From Candidatus Aquidulcis sp. (GTDB taxonomy: Bacteria; Chloroflexota; Anaerolineae; UBA4142), in assembly GCA_020723345.1 (NCBI GenBank), contig DYJA01000001.1, positions 1-55,591 on the forward strand: 55,591 nucleotides of DNA. The letters run 5' to 3'. Each line of letters starts with the position of its first letter. Positions within the stretch are counted from its first letter, which is position 1. Below the pieces are notes generated by a model, which did no database searches, had not been told where the DNA came from, and saw only the letters and a program-made list of their open reading frames with translations. Positions 15,994-24,009 of this stretch are shown one piece after another. A program made the translations under genes and the position numbers.

Positions 15994-17559
15994 TTACTTA
16001 TCTTCATGTTCTAGATCCAACGCGAGTTGACCTTTGGACTCCATCAAGGCAAGCGCTTGGCGTCCTTGCTTGGCGGCGGCTTGAGAGAGATACCAACGCG
16101 CAGTTGTGTTATCAAAAAAGAAACCGTCTTGCAAAAGTTCCTCCAACTCCGATAGCCGTGTTTTCTGCAAAGCGTTCAGCAAACCGTGCTCAAGCAGGCG
16201 CGGAATGAGTTGATTGTAAATTTCTTCTGTCGTCAATCCCTCTTTTTTGAGAGAGACCAGTTCCCTGACCTGACTAACGAGAATATCGTTTTCATTCCCG
16301 TTGCCGCGATCAAATCGAATGCGTCGCGGCTGTCGCTTCTTTTGTAGATTGAGGATCAGTTCCCCCGACAGAACCGACAATGGATTGGCGCGTTTGTGGC
16401 GCGAGGATTGGAAACTGGCTTGCGCGACGGTGTTAGCGTACTCAAATCCCGCGTCCTGCGCCGCCTCGATCAAGACATTCCAATACGCCAGGTCTTTGTG
16501 CGCGAAGACGATCGACAGCCAGCCGTTCCACTTGAGTACCTCGCGCATCTCGCGCAGAGAATCCTGCAACAGCCGCGCATAGTCATCGCGCGATTTGTCC
16601 AGATCGCCGCCTTCGATCACTTCGGCTTGCTTGTCCTGCGCGTTGACATCGAACCCCAACCACGCGTTCCACATTGTAGACAAGTCGAGATAAGCAATAT
16701 GGCTTCCGTACGGCGGATCGGTGAAAATATAATCCACTGATTCGTGATCAATCACACTGGTCAATTCGGTCGCAGATGCGTGGATTACTTTGAGTCGCTG
16801 ATAATTCTCGCCAATTGCTTGATTCGTTTCTTTCTTGACCGCGACTAGATTCTTGAATTTCTGACTGAATTCATTCCACACATTCAACTCAACCGATTCT
16901 TTGGGAATCCAGTATCGATACGTGTGCATGATACCGCTGTTGCCGCGTCCTTCGCTGCGACCTTTGGTTGTGCTGTAGGTCAGATTGCACTTGTTCAGTG
17001 TCGCCGAAAAAGCAAAGCGCAACGAATCCCTAATGACCGCATCGCGGACATTGTCGATTTGCTGATAGACCCGCGACAGCGCCAGCAATTGTCGCCGCGT
17101 GAATAACTCCTCGCTCAAGCGCGCATCCGCATTCTTCGGCAAAGCCAAGCCGCGCGGATACCACGCGTCCAGCGGCTCCTGTTCCAGTACTTCATTCGAC
17201 AACGCGTAAAGACGCTCGATGTACGGGCGGCACGTTTCTTCAATTGCGACAAATTCTCGGCGGAGCGCGGTGATGTCAATCGGTGCGACTGCGATTTGCT
17301 GACAGATAAAATTCGCGAGCGGGTTGATGTCAACGTGAATCCCGCGCCGTCCCAGCACAACCGCTTCAATTGCCGTCACGCCACTGCCGCCAAACGGATC
17401 GAGGACGACATTATCCTTGTCGGGCGCAAAGTGCCTGATGTACGCTTGCACGACATTCCACGGGCGACGCGTGAAATACGGATGCGATCCGAAATGGCGG
17501 CGGACGGATTGCTTCTTGGGAGGAACTGAAACTGAGATGGGGTGGCTCACCACGTTCAT
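15994..17559 (-). CDS. DNA methyltransferase (N4/N6 amino type)
   Basis: This 521-residue AdoMet-dependent DNA methyltransferase has the cofactor motif LDPFGGSGVTAIEAVVLGRR (residues 53-72), followed by HVDINPLA. The catalytic motif DPPYGSHIAY is at 281-290. The N-terminal HFGSHPYFTRRPWNVVQAYI is typical of stand-alone and type II methylases of the DPPY group. The long C-terminal third (about 390-521) has no motif I recognise and may hold target recognition. Its ATG overlaps the stop of the upstream gene by four bases (ATGA), so the two are translationally coupled. Base composition is visibly lower in GC than the flanks, which suggests transfer. Confidence 0.88.
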   Translation of the reverse strand: MNVVSHPISVSVPPKKQSVRRHFGSHPYFTRRPWNVVQAYIRHFAPDKDNVVLDPFGGSGVTAIEAVVLGRRGIHVDINPLANFICQQIAVAPIDITALRREFVAIEETCRPYIERLYALSNEVLEQEPLDAWYPRGLALPKNADARLSEELFTRRQLLALSRVYQQIDNVRDAVIRDSLRFAFSATLNKCNLTYSTTKGRSEGRGNSGIMHTYRYWIPKESVELNVWNEFSQKFKNLVAVKKETNQAIGENYQRLKVIHASATELTSVIDHESVDYIFTDPPYGSHIAYLDLSTMWNAWLGFDVNAQDKQAEVIEGGDLDKSRDDYARLLQDSLREMREVLKWNGWLSIVFAHKDLAYWNVLIEAAQDAGFEYANTVAQASFQSSRHKRANPLSVLSGELILNLQKKRQPRRIRFDRGNGNENDILVSQVRELVSLKKEGLTTEEIYNQLIPRLLEHGLLNALQKTRLSELEELLQDGFFFDNTTARWYLSQAAAKQGRQALALMESKGQLALDLEHEDK

Positions 17560-18482
17560 TTGCCCTCTTCTTTGCTCGTGATCCTTTTCAGTTCACCAAC
17601 CATAAATCTGCCTAATTCACTCGCGTCAATCACATCAAGATAGTCTTCACCCTTGAGCAGTTTGCGATCATTATGTTCGAAACACAAAATGACGATTTCG
17701 TTCCCGCCCTTTTTCGATTTATATCCTGCGCGGGTATAGCCATTGGAATCATACTTCAATTCGATGCCGCGTTGAATTCGCCCGTGCCCCGTCATCGTAA
17801 TTGTTGCGTATGGTTGATCTGGAAACCTGGTCACATGCAGCCCCAAGTCAATCCCAAGCCATTCCCAAAAGCGACTGAGAATCAACAAGTTATTCTCCAG
17901 CGTCTCCTGAACTTGTTTGCTTGTGCCGCTTTTGCCTCGTTCGCGAAGGTTTTCCCTGTGTTCGTGGACTTCGGTACAGAACGAATCAATCTTGTTAGCC
18001 GCTTGCCTGAAAATAAACGGATCACGTTGGCGAAGGTGCTTGAGATGGTATAACCATAGGCGCGATTTGTGCTCTTCGATAAAGGTGAGACAATTTGGAG
18101 TAAAAGGATAATCAAACTCGACCACACCTTCCTCTGTCTCGACGGAGATCAATTTTGCGATGAGATTAGTCATCGCCTGCTCACGCAATTGAACCGTGAC
18201 GCCAAGAACCTGACTAGGAAACAGCGTTTTGGAGAGTCCAACGATCTTGGCAACTTGAACATCAAAAGAATCTGTCTCTTCGCGCATATTCAGCCGATCC
18301 TTTTGCGTATTGCTGCCCTCTTTGAGATCAACGCGATACTTTGGATCGTACAAACCAAGCGGAGTTTCGAGCAAGAGGGGCCAACTCGTTTTTCGTTGTG
18401 CAAGACTACGCAACAACGGGGCATCCCGGAATTCGTACAAATTTCCGCCCGACTGTTTTGAGATTCGTCTGAGCTGTGGCAT
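17556..18482 (-). CDS. Putative restriction endonuclease partner of the methyltransferase
   Basis: This 308-residue soluble protein is coupled to the methyltransferase by a four-base overlap. I recognise no named family. GRIQRGIELKYDSNGYTRAGYKSKKGGNEIVILCFEH resembles the end of a PD-(D/E)XK nuclease core, with an ExK-type ELKY followed by a strand. A preceding acidic residue on a strand would be needed and I cannot place it with confidence. The first half (RISKQSGGNLYEFRDAPLL) also does not match a family known to me. The nuclease role is inferred from position and the weak ELKY motif. An orphan methylation partner or regulator is the alternative. Confidence 0.55.
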   Translation of the reverse strand: MPQLRRISKQSGGNLYEFRDAPLLRSLAQRKTSWPLLLETPLGLYDPKYRVDLKEGSNTQKDRLNMREETDSFDVQVAKIVGLSKTLFPSQVLGVTVQLREQAMTNLIAKLISVETEEGVVEFDYPFTPNCLTFIEEHKSRLWLYHLKHLRQRDPFIFRQAANKIDSFCTEVHEHRENLRERGKSGTSKQVQETLENNLLILSRFWEWLGIDLGLHVTRFPDQPYATITMTGHGRIQRGIELKYDSNGYTRAGYKSKKGGNEIVILCFEHNDRKLLKGEDYLDVIDASELGRFMVGELKRITSKEEGK

Positions 18483-18510
18483 CGTCCCCCCCTTCGACTT
18501 GCGAGATTAA

Positions 18511-18648
18511 CGCACCCTACCCTGTCAATTCCCGCACCACCTCATTCACCAGCTTGCCGTCCGCGCGGCCTTTCATTTTCGCGGCGGCTTCTTTCATCAC
18601 TTTGGGAAATTCTTTCGTTCCCAGCGCGGCAATGATTGTCTCAACTGA
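18511..18648 (-). pseudogene. Diverged duplicate of the yqeY 3' end
   Basis: The minus strand encodes an uninterrupted 44-codon tail (SVETIIAALGTKEFPKVMK to NEVVRELTG and stop) that matches the C-terminus of the full yqeY at 19428-19868. Identity is about 90% by eye and extends a few bases past the stop codon. There is no start codon or 5' part. The toxin-antitoxin genes lie between this fragment and the full gene. Confidence 0.88.
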
Positions 18649-18683
18649 CGCTCACACAAAACGAACGCGGCTGCGCCGCACCA

Positions 18684-18902
18684 TCAGCGTGCTTCGCCCG
18701 GCTTTTGCTGTTGTTTGACCTGCTCAAGCAATGTTTCCATATCCCATCGATCAAGCCATTGATGCCGATCTTTGGAATAGTCGCCGTAGCCCGTCTCAAA
18801 TTGCTGCAAGAAGCGGATCATCCCGACGGGACCCAACTCGTGCATGAGCGCGGCGAGTCCAGATATTCTGATTTGCTCTAAAGTCATTGTTTGAGTACTC
18901 AT
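18684..18902 (-). CDS. Putative antitoxin paired with a PIN toxin
   Basis: This 72-residue protein begins MSTQTMTLEQIRISGLAALM and has the block LGPVGMIRFLQQFETGYGDYSK, then RHQWLDRWDMETLLEQ. From memory small proteins with this block sit next to PIN-domain genes in cyanobacteria and Chloroflexota, which suggests an antitoxin. No DNA-binding fold is obvious. Its ATG overlaps the toxin stop by four bases, so the toxin is encoded first, the reverse of the common order. Confidence 0.65.
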   Translation of the reverse strand: MSTQTMTLEQIRISGLAALMHELGPVGMIRFLQQFETGYGDYSKDRHQWLDRWDMETLLEQVKQQQKPGEAR

Positions 18903-19348
18903 TTTTCCGATTGCTCCTTAACCCATACTAGCGGATTTTCCACACGCACACCAAGTTGTGCTGAGAGACGCACCGCTTGGCGAAGTAGTTGATCGTCCGT
19001 AGTCAGAAATACATCAACACTGCCGCTTTCCGCACATGCCAGATGCGTTGCGTCAAAGGGATGAATACCCAGCGTTTGCAACTCCTTGGCGCGTTTCTCT
19101 TCCTTCTGGCTGACGTGGATCGAATGGCGCGCTAAGGGCATGAGCAGTTTGATCCGCGCTTGTCGCTCCGCGTCTGGTATTTGCTGAATTTCGACGCCCA
19201 GGACTGTACTGCTGATCCATTGCCATTCATCATTTTTGACATGATTCAAAATGATCAGGATTGCTTCTGCTTCAAGGCGAATGCGATCCTGAGATTGATC
19301 GTCAAATGGACGGTTCAAACAACAAGCGTCAAGATAGATTGTTGGCAT
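18899..19348 (-). CDS. PIN-domain toxin (VapC-like ribonuclease)
   Basis: This protein of about 149 residues starts MPTIYLDACCLNRPFDDQ, with the first catalytic Asp at residue 7. A Glu follows in RIRLEAEAI, and the acidic cluster DATHLACAESGSVDVFLTTDDQLL supplies the remaining metal ligands. PIN toxins are Mg2+-dependent RNases, often cutting tRNA or rRNA. The ATG at 19348 is chosen; a GTG three codons earlier is possible. The pair sits between a full yqeY and a duplicate of its 3' end, consistent with arrival of a small unit at the end of yqeY. Confidence 0.8.
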   Translation of the reverse strand: MPTIYLDACCLNRPFDDQSQDRIRLEAEAILIILNHVKNDEWQWISSTVLGVEIQQIPDAERQARIKLLMPLARHSIHVSQKEEKRAKELQTLGIHPFDATHLACAESGSVDVFLTTDDQLLRQAVRLSAQLGVRVENPLVWVKEQSEK

Positions 19349-19427
19349 TTTGTCCACTCGTACATGTGATTGTACACAGGTTGATTAGGTTTGTCACTCT
19401 GCCGATTTGGAAGCGTCCCAAAGCACC

Positions 19428-19868
19428 CTACCCTGTCAACTCCCGTACCACCTCATTCACCAACTTGCCGTCCGCGCGGCCTTTCATTTGCGCGGCGGCT
19501 TGCTTCATCACTTTAGGAAATTCCTTCGTCCCCAGCGCGGCGATGATCGCTTCCACTTCGGCTTTGATTTCGTCGCGCGAGATTTGCTTGGGCAAATATT
19601 TTTCGAGCGCGGCGAGTTCGGCGGATTCCTTTTCCACCAAGTCCGCGCGATTTCCCTGCTTGAACAATTCGATGGATTCACGGCGCTGCTTGACCTGCTT
19701 TTCGGCGACGCCGAACAAATCGGCTTCCGTGATCGCCTTGTCTTTGGGTTGCGCGAGTTCGAAATTGGAGATCGCGGCTTTGAGCATCCGAATCGCGTTG
19801 AGCCGATTTTCGTCTTTGGCGCGCATCGCGGCTTTCAAATCTTCGGCAAGTTGGTCTTTCAGTCCCAT
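19428..19868 (-). CDS. yqeY: GatB/YqeY domain protein
   Basis: This 146-residue YqeY protein resembles the tRNA-binding tail domain of GatB and may assist tRNA amidation or aminoacylation; its exact role is unsettled. The helical N-terminus (LKDQLAEDLKAAMRAKDENRLNAIRMLKAAI) and the C-terminal YqeY bundle (MKGRADGKLVNEVVRELTG) are intact. The ATG at 19868 is preferred, with GGGAG upstream. The longer frame to 19916 would translate a repeat array. Its 3' end is duplicated at 18511-18648. Confidence 0.88.
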   Translation of the reverse strand: MGLKDQLAEDLKAAMRAKDENRLNAIRMLKAAISNFELAQPKDKAITEADLFGVAEKQVKQRRESIELFKQGNRADLVEKESAELAALEKYLPKQISRDEIKAEVEAIIAALGTKEFPKVMKQAAAQMKGRADGKLVNEVVRELTG

Positions 19869-19884
19869 CGTGATTGCTCCCTCG

Positions 19885-19975
19885 AAAATGGGACACTGAT
19901 AAACACTGATGAACACAGATCAAACTATGTGTAATCTGTGTCTATCTGTGTACACCTGTGTCCAAGTGATATTCG
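19885..19975. repeat. Facing array of ACACTGATAA/ATCTGTGT units
   Basis: The left arm has about three ten-base units of the type ACACTGATRA. The right arm carries units of the type TAATCTGTGT, CTATCTGTGT, ACACCTGTGT. The arms are near-complementary. It lies upstream of yqeY, and an array of the same type recurs at 44672-44735. Confidence 0.75.
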
Positions 19976-20073
19976 CGTCACTATGAATTTGCTGTCACGC
20001 GCACGTAAAACTCCGTTTCTGTCGACAACATTGTAACTCAGAGCGGCGCGCGCGTCAAACGTCCGGACGCCCC

Positions 20074-20103
20074 TTGACACACCTGGAAACCCAATGCTAT
20101 AAT
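20074..20103 (+). promoter_or_regulatory. Near-consensus promoter for the three-gene operon
   Basis: TTGACA at 20074-20079, 18 bases, TATAAT at 20098-20103. Transcription would start near 20110 and give a leader of about 158 bases before the first ATG. Confidence 0.8.
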
Positions 20104-20180
20104 CCACGCCAAGATGGTTGGTCGTCGTGATGAGTGCGGCGACCCAGTCTTGTTTTCCCCGTGACGATTGCGGGCAAGCA

Positions 20181-20247
20181 ACGCAACGCGGTATGCGCGC
20201 GATTGCGTCAATTCGCTTCGGCAAATCCTGGGGGTTTGCCTTTTTTT
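20181..20247 (+). promoter_or_regulatory. Leader with upstream hairpin and intrinsic terminator (attenuator candidate)
   Basis: ACGCAA (20181-20186) pairs with TTGCGT (20203-20208) around CG-rich pairs. A few bases later GGCAAA (20220-20225) pairs with TTTGCC (20235-20240), directly followed by seven T (20241-20247). The ribosome binding site comes right after. A terminator placed between promoter and start codon implies conditional read-through. I do not recognise the aptamer class, if there is one. Confidence 0.6.
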
Positions 20248-20267
20248 ATTTTCCGGGAGGAGCACAC

Positions 20268-20765
20268 ATGGCAAAAAACGATAGCAAACCGCGCGAGCAA
20301 AAACCGTGGTGGGATCAACCTCCCGCGTCGATTGGCGGCGACGCGATTATCGCGAACGTCGGCGCGGGCGCGCACAATGTCGCAGTGGGCAAGCATATCC
20401 AGCAGACGATCATTTCCACACTGGGCGCGCCAGCGCCGGGCGACAAGCAGATCATCGAGCAAAAGTTTGCGGAACTGAACACCACGCTTGGCAAACTTGG
20501 CGGGCAGATCGACGCGAACACGAAAAAGACGGCGGAGTTCCAGATCAAACTCTTGCAAGGTGAGTTGACCAAAACCGACGAAAAGGAAACGCCGAGCGCG
20601 ACGACGATCGCCCAGGTTGGCGATTGGCTGCTCGACAATGTGCCGTCCGTCGCCGAGACAGTGATCGGTTTGTTCGCGACGCCAGCGGTGGGCAAGGTCA
20701 TCGGCAAAGCCGGCGAAGTCGCGGTCAAGTGGGCAAAAGAGCGATTGGGGCGCGGAAATGGCTGA
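20268..20765 (+). CDS. Uncharacterised protein with shared Gly-rich N-terminal motif
   Basis: This 165-residue soluble protein has residues 1-20 charged and then the motif GDAIIANVGAGAHNVAVGKHI, nearly repeated in the next gene (GDVVVANIGAGARDVIVGKNI). A helical or coiled-coil stretch follows (QIIEQKFAELNTTLGKLGGQIDANTKK). The tail contains VGDWLLDNVPSVAETVIGLF, then ATPAVGKVIGKAGEVAVKW, a mostly apolar segment that could insert into or lie on a membrane. The start at 20268 follows GGGAGG. Its stop overlaps the next start (ATGGCTGA). I cannot assign a function. A shared interaction module between the two proteins is the simplest reading. Confidence 0.75.
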   Translation: MAKNDSKPREQKPWWDQPPASIGGDAIIANVGAGAHNVAVGKHIQQTIISTLGAPAPGDKQIIEQKFAELNTTLGKLGGQIDANTKKTAEFQIKLLQGELTKTDEKETPSATTIAQVGDWLLDNVPSVAETVIGLFATPAVGKVIGKAGEVAVKWAKERLGRGNG

Positions 20766-22356
20766 AGGCAAGTCCACCTGGTTGAGCCGATTGCGCGCGC
20801 GGTCGACGCGCGGCGATGTCGTCGTCGCGAACATCGGCGCGGGCGCGCGCGATGTGATCGTCGGCAAAAACATTTTGCGGATCGGTACGCTCGTCGTGCC
20901 GGCGGCGCCGGTTTTCGTCGGCGTGGTCGCGCTGATCGCGCTCGCCGCGCTCGGCGCGTACTGGCGTTTCGTGCCGGACAAGATGCCGCCAAGTTTGTTC
21001 AACGTCGCCGTCGCGCAATTCGGCGAAATCGGCGCGGACGGGCGCGTGAGCGCAACCGCGAATTCGCAAATGTTCAGCCAGTACATTTTCAAATCGCTGC
21101 GCGATGAAGTTGTCCCGCAAAGCGCAAACTTGCCTGGGCTGCTCAAGCCGAATGTCTGGCACGATAGTTTGTTTCCGACCCAGATGCGTGTGCGGATCGA
21201 TCTGGTACCGGGAAATACGCCAGACGCGCGGCGCGCCGCGGCGAAACAATTCGCGGAAAGCATCGGCGCGAAAATGATCATCTACGGCAACCTGGCGGCG
21301 AATGAAAACTCGGCGGCATTCGTTCCCGAGTTTTACGTCGCGCAACTGAACGACGAAGAGACCGCCGAAATCATCGGGCAGTATCAATTCGGCGCGCCGA
21401 TTCCGGTGCAACTTGCGAACGATCTGGGCGCGAATTGGGCGGACAGTTTACCGCTCAACAAAACGCTCAGCGCGCGGCAGCAGGCGCTCGCGCAATTCAC
21501 GCTCGGCTTGACGCACGACTTGAGCGGTTATCACGAAGACGCGATCGGTTTTTTCCAAAACGCGCTGCGCGCGCTGCAAGATTCCAAAAGTCGCCAGGGC
21601 GAAGAAATCGTTTTTTATTTTCTTGGGCGACAGTATCTTCTCTTGGCAAATAACCAGCAAGCGGAAATGGAATCGCTCAATCGGCAAGCCGGTCAAGCCA
21701 GGTCAGACGCGGAGCGCAACGCGCTGCGCGACAAAGCGCAACAAGCATCGGCGCAAGTGGACGCGGATCTCGCCAAAGCCGAGGAACAGTTCGCGCACTC
21801 GCGCGAGCGCGCCGCCGATTACGCGCGCGCACATTCCGGATTGGCAAGCGTCGCGCGTTTGCGCGCGTTGCGCCAATCGCCGCAACAACGCCTCGATCAA
21901 CCCGAGTTTCTCAATCGCGCGTTTGCGGAATATCAGATCGCGCTGAACGCGGCGATCCAGGCGGGCGAAGAACAAACGCCGCTCCAAGTTCGCATCGCGT
22001 TGGGTACGACATATTTTTTGCAGGGCGAGGCGTGGCTGCACAAACAAGATTGGGGACGCGCCGCCGCCGTCTTCGACGAGTCGATCAAGACGACGGAGGG
22101 ACAACTTTCCAACTTGGCGAAACGGTACCGCTCGCTCGCGGAAGCGTACCTGACTTTGGGCAACGCGAATTTCGAAAAAGGGATCGCGCAAGCGCAGTCG
22201 AAAGAAAACGCCGCCGCGCGAATGTCATATCAGAAAGCGCTGGATTGGTATGGCAAGTGCATCGAGATCAAAAATTTTGATGCGACGACCGCCGAAACAT
22301 CGGCGGCGCGCTGCGCGCTCTATCAATCCGATGTCAAAAAGAGAATGCAGGAGTAA
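20758..22356 (+). CDS. Membrane-anchored TPR protein with the shared Gly-rich motif
   Basis: In this 532-residue protein the cytoplasmic N-terminus carries GDVVVANIGAGARDVIVGKNI. One helix at about 42-72 (LVVPAAPVFVGVVALIALAALGA) follows. The domain after it begins FNVAVAQFGEIGADG and contains IGAKMIIYGNLAANENSA, an alpha/beta fold reminiscent of proteins that assemble outer components. From about residue 230 are TPR-like repeats (ALAQFTLGLTHDLSGYHEDAIGFFQNAL to KALDWYGKCIEIKNF) with a coiled coil in the middle (about 300-345). It overlaps the upstream gene and is followed after two bases by the lipoprotein gene. It is possibly an envelope scaffold; function unknown. Confidence 0.8.
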   Translation: MAEGKSTWLSRLRARSTRGDVVVANIGAGARDVIVGKNILRIGTLVVPAAPVFVGVVALIALAALGAYWRFVPDKMPPSLFNVAVAQFGEIGADGRVSATANSQMFSQYIFKSLRDEVVPQSANLPGLLKPNVWHDSLFPTQMRVRIDLVPGNTPDARRAAAKQFAESIGAKMIIYGNLAANENSAAFVPEFYVAQLNDEETAEIIGQYQFGAPIPVQLANDLGANWADSLPLNKTLSARQQALAQFTLGLTHDLSGYHEDAIGFFQNALRALQDSKSRQGEEIVFYFLGRQYLLLANNQQAEMESLNRQAGQARSDAERNALRDKAQQASAQVDADLAKAEEQFAHSRERAADYARAHSGLASVARLRALRQSPQQRLDQPEFLNRAFAEYQIALNAAIQAGEEQTPLQVRIALGTTYFLQGEAWLHKQDWGRAAAVFDESIKTTEGQLSNLAKRYRSLAEAYLTLGNANFEKGIAQAQSKENAAARMSYQKALDWYGKCIEIKNFDATTAETSAARCALYQSDVKKRMQE

Positions 22357-22358
22357 CC

Positions 22359-23054
22359 ATGCAGAACGTATTTCGGATCATCATGCTAACCGGCATCGTG
22401 AGCAGTTTCGCTTTGAGCGCGTGCAGTCCGCTGACGATCACTTTCGGCGCGGCGCCATCGCCAGCGGTGATCGTCGTGACAGCAACGCCCGCGCCAACGC
22501 AACCGCCGCCGCCCACGTTAACGCCGCTGCCGGTGTTGCCGTCGGCGACGCCCACCTCCGCGCCAATTCCCACTGCCACTCCGCGCGCCGCGCCGACGAA
22601 CACTCCAGCGCTACCACCGCCGCCACCGCCACCACCTCAATCGACTCCATCTCTGCCGCAGTTGAGTGTTTCCGATCAAGGCGGCGGCAACATGGATTTG
22701 TACGTGTTCGGCGGACAAGTGGGTTGGCAACTTGTTTTTCGCGCGGTCGCGTGCGCGCCGAATTGCAACAATCGACCGGATGGCAGAGATGTCAACTCGG
22801 TTTATTTTGTCTTTTTCAAGCGACTCGCGGACGGTCGTCTGCGATGGGTCTTTGAGCACACCGAGATGAACGCGCCGTACTGTTCTTTCGGCGGATCAGG
22901 GGCGTGCAACTGGCTCGACATTCGCAATCTGAATACGCGCTGGCCCGGCACGCAGAATATCGTCGAGAACGGCGACTATGTTTTGCGAATCGAAGCCGAC
23001 GGGAAAAATGGCGCGAGTTGGAACGGCAGTTTCAATTTTAGAGTTCAGCGATAA
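22359..23054 (+). CDS. Lipoprotein with long Pro/Thr linker and C-terminal beta domain
   Basis: In this 231-residue lipoprotein the lipobox is FALSACSP near residue 22. A Pro/Thr/Ala-rich spacer of about 70 residues follows (TPAPTQPPPPTLTPLPVLP and similar, including a run of eight Pro). The C-terminal domain of about 130 residues begins LSVSDQGGGNMDLYVFGGQVGW and has four Cys (VACAPNC and YCSFGGSGACNW), which may form disulfides outside the cell. It ends in NGDYVLRIEADGKNGASW. It starts two bases after the TPR gene and is the last gene of the operon. Family unknown to me. Confidence 0.8.
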   Translation: MQNVFRIIMLTGIVSSFALSACSPLTITFGAAPSPAVIVVTATPAPTQPPPPTLTPLPVLPSATPTSAPIPTATPRAAPTNTPALPPPPPPPPQSTPSLPQLSVSDQGGGNMDLYVFGGQVGWQLVFRAVACAPNCNNRPDGRDVNSVYFVFFKRLADGRLRWVFEHTEMNAPYCSFGGSGACNWLDIRNLNTRWPGTQNIVENGDYVLRIEADGKNGASWNGSFNFRVQR

Positions 23055-23061
23055 ACAAAAA

Positions 23062-23095
23062 CAGCGCGCGCGTCAATCAACCGACGCGCGCGCTG
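23062..23095. terminator. GC-rich palindrome between convergent genes
   Basis: CAGCGCGCGCGTC and GACGCGCGCGCTG are perfect 13-base arms around eight bases, between the lipoprotein stop and the stop of the facing membrane protein gene. Confidence 0.7.
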
Positions 23096-23116
23096 CGCAA
23101 AGAATCGTCAGACGCG

Positions 23117-23938
23117 CTACTTTGCGCGGAACGCGTTCTGGATCAATTCCGGCGCGAATTTCCCGCTCGTTTCGCCTTCCGCCGCGTAGCGATAAACTGT
23201 CGCGGAGTAAATGCCGCCGAGCGTCGAACTGAGCAGCGCGAGCGCGATGTACGCCAGTACGCCCATCACGACGAACGCGACGATCAGCGCGGCGACATTC
23301 AGCGCGATGCCGAGCGCGACGCCCGCGACGATGAACGCGGTCACGAGCAAAAAGAGCAAGAAGAACACCAAGCCCATCCCCGCGCCGCCGACGATTTGTT
23401 CACCCCACGTCCGGCGCAAGTACTGCGCGCTGCGCTTGACTGCTTCGAGCGGACCGACATTTTCGACGACGAGCACCGGCACGACGAGATACGTCGCGAG
23501 ATTCCACGCCGTTCCGATGATCGAACGCACGATGTCCGCGACGACGCCGCGCTTGGAGAGCGCTTGCAAAATCATGCCGACCGTCGCGGCGATCAGCGCG
23601 TAACCAAGAATTGCGCCGAAATGACTGAGCGCGATCTGCACGCCGTCGCTCAGCGTCGGGTCCTGACCGCGCAACCGCATCATCGCCGCGCCGACGAGCG
23701 CGGAATTCGCGAAGGTGATGACGGTGTACTGGACGATGTAAAACAGAAACAACAAAACATAGCCCAGCACTTCGTTGCCGCCCGCCGCGTAGAGAAAAAA
23801 TCCCGGCACGGCGAACGCAAGCGTCACCAAGAGCAGCGCGAACGCGGAGGCGATCGGAAAGACGACGAGTTCTTTGTCATCTTGCAAAACGTTCCACGAT
23901 GCTTTGACCAAATTCCACGAACGAGAAAAGGTAGACAT
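23117..23938 (-). CDS. DUF6159-like multi-pass membrane protein
   Basis: This 273-residue integral membrane protein has about six helices. The conserved-looking start STFSRSWNLVKASWNVLQDDKELVVFP, the motif SALVGAAMMRLRGQDPTLSDG and the end GGIYSATVYRYAAEGETSGKF match, from memory, proteins listed under DUF6159 in Chloroflexota and archaea. No enzyme motif is visible. AGGAGG-type spacing precedes the ATG, and a 9-base array lies between it and the next gene. Confidence 0.8.
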   Translation of the reverse strand: MSTFSRSWNLVKASWNVLQDDKELVVFPIASAFALLLVTLAFAVPGFFLYAAGGNEVLGYVLLFLFYIVQYTVITFANSALVGAAMMRLRGQDPTLSDGVQIALSHFGAILGYALIAATVGMILQALSKRGVVADIVRSIIGTAWNLATYLVVPVLVVENVGPLEAVKRSAQYLRRTWGEQIVGGAGMGLVFFLLFLLVTAFIVAGVALGIALNVAALIVAFVVMGVLAYIALALLSSTLGGIYSATVYRYAAEGETSGKFAPELIQNAFRAK

Positions 23939-23952
23939 TTTTCCTCCTGGGG

Positions 23953-24008
23953 AGTGCGTTAGTGCGATAGTTAGGCATTCACTATTGCACTATCGAACTA
24001 TCGCACTG
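23953..24008. repeat. Array of TGCGATAGT-type units with facing arm
   Basis: GTGCGTTAGTGCGATAGTTAGG on the left faces ACTATTGCACTATCGAACTATCGCACTG on the right, each read as degenerate 8-9 base units. It separates the DUF6159-like gene from the end of the lipoprotein gene. Confidence 0.7.
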
Positions 24009-24009
24009 A

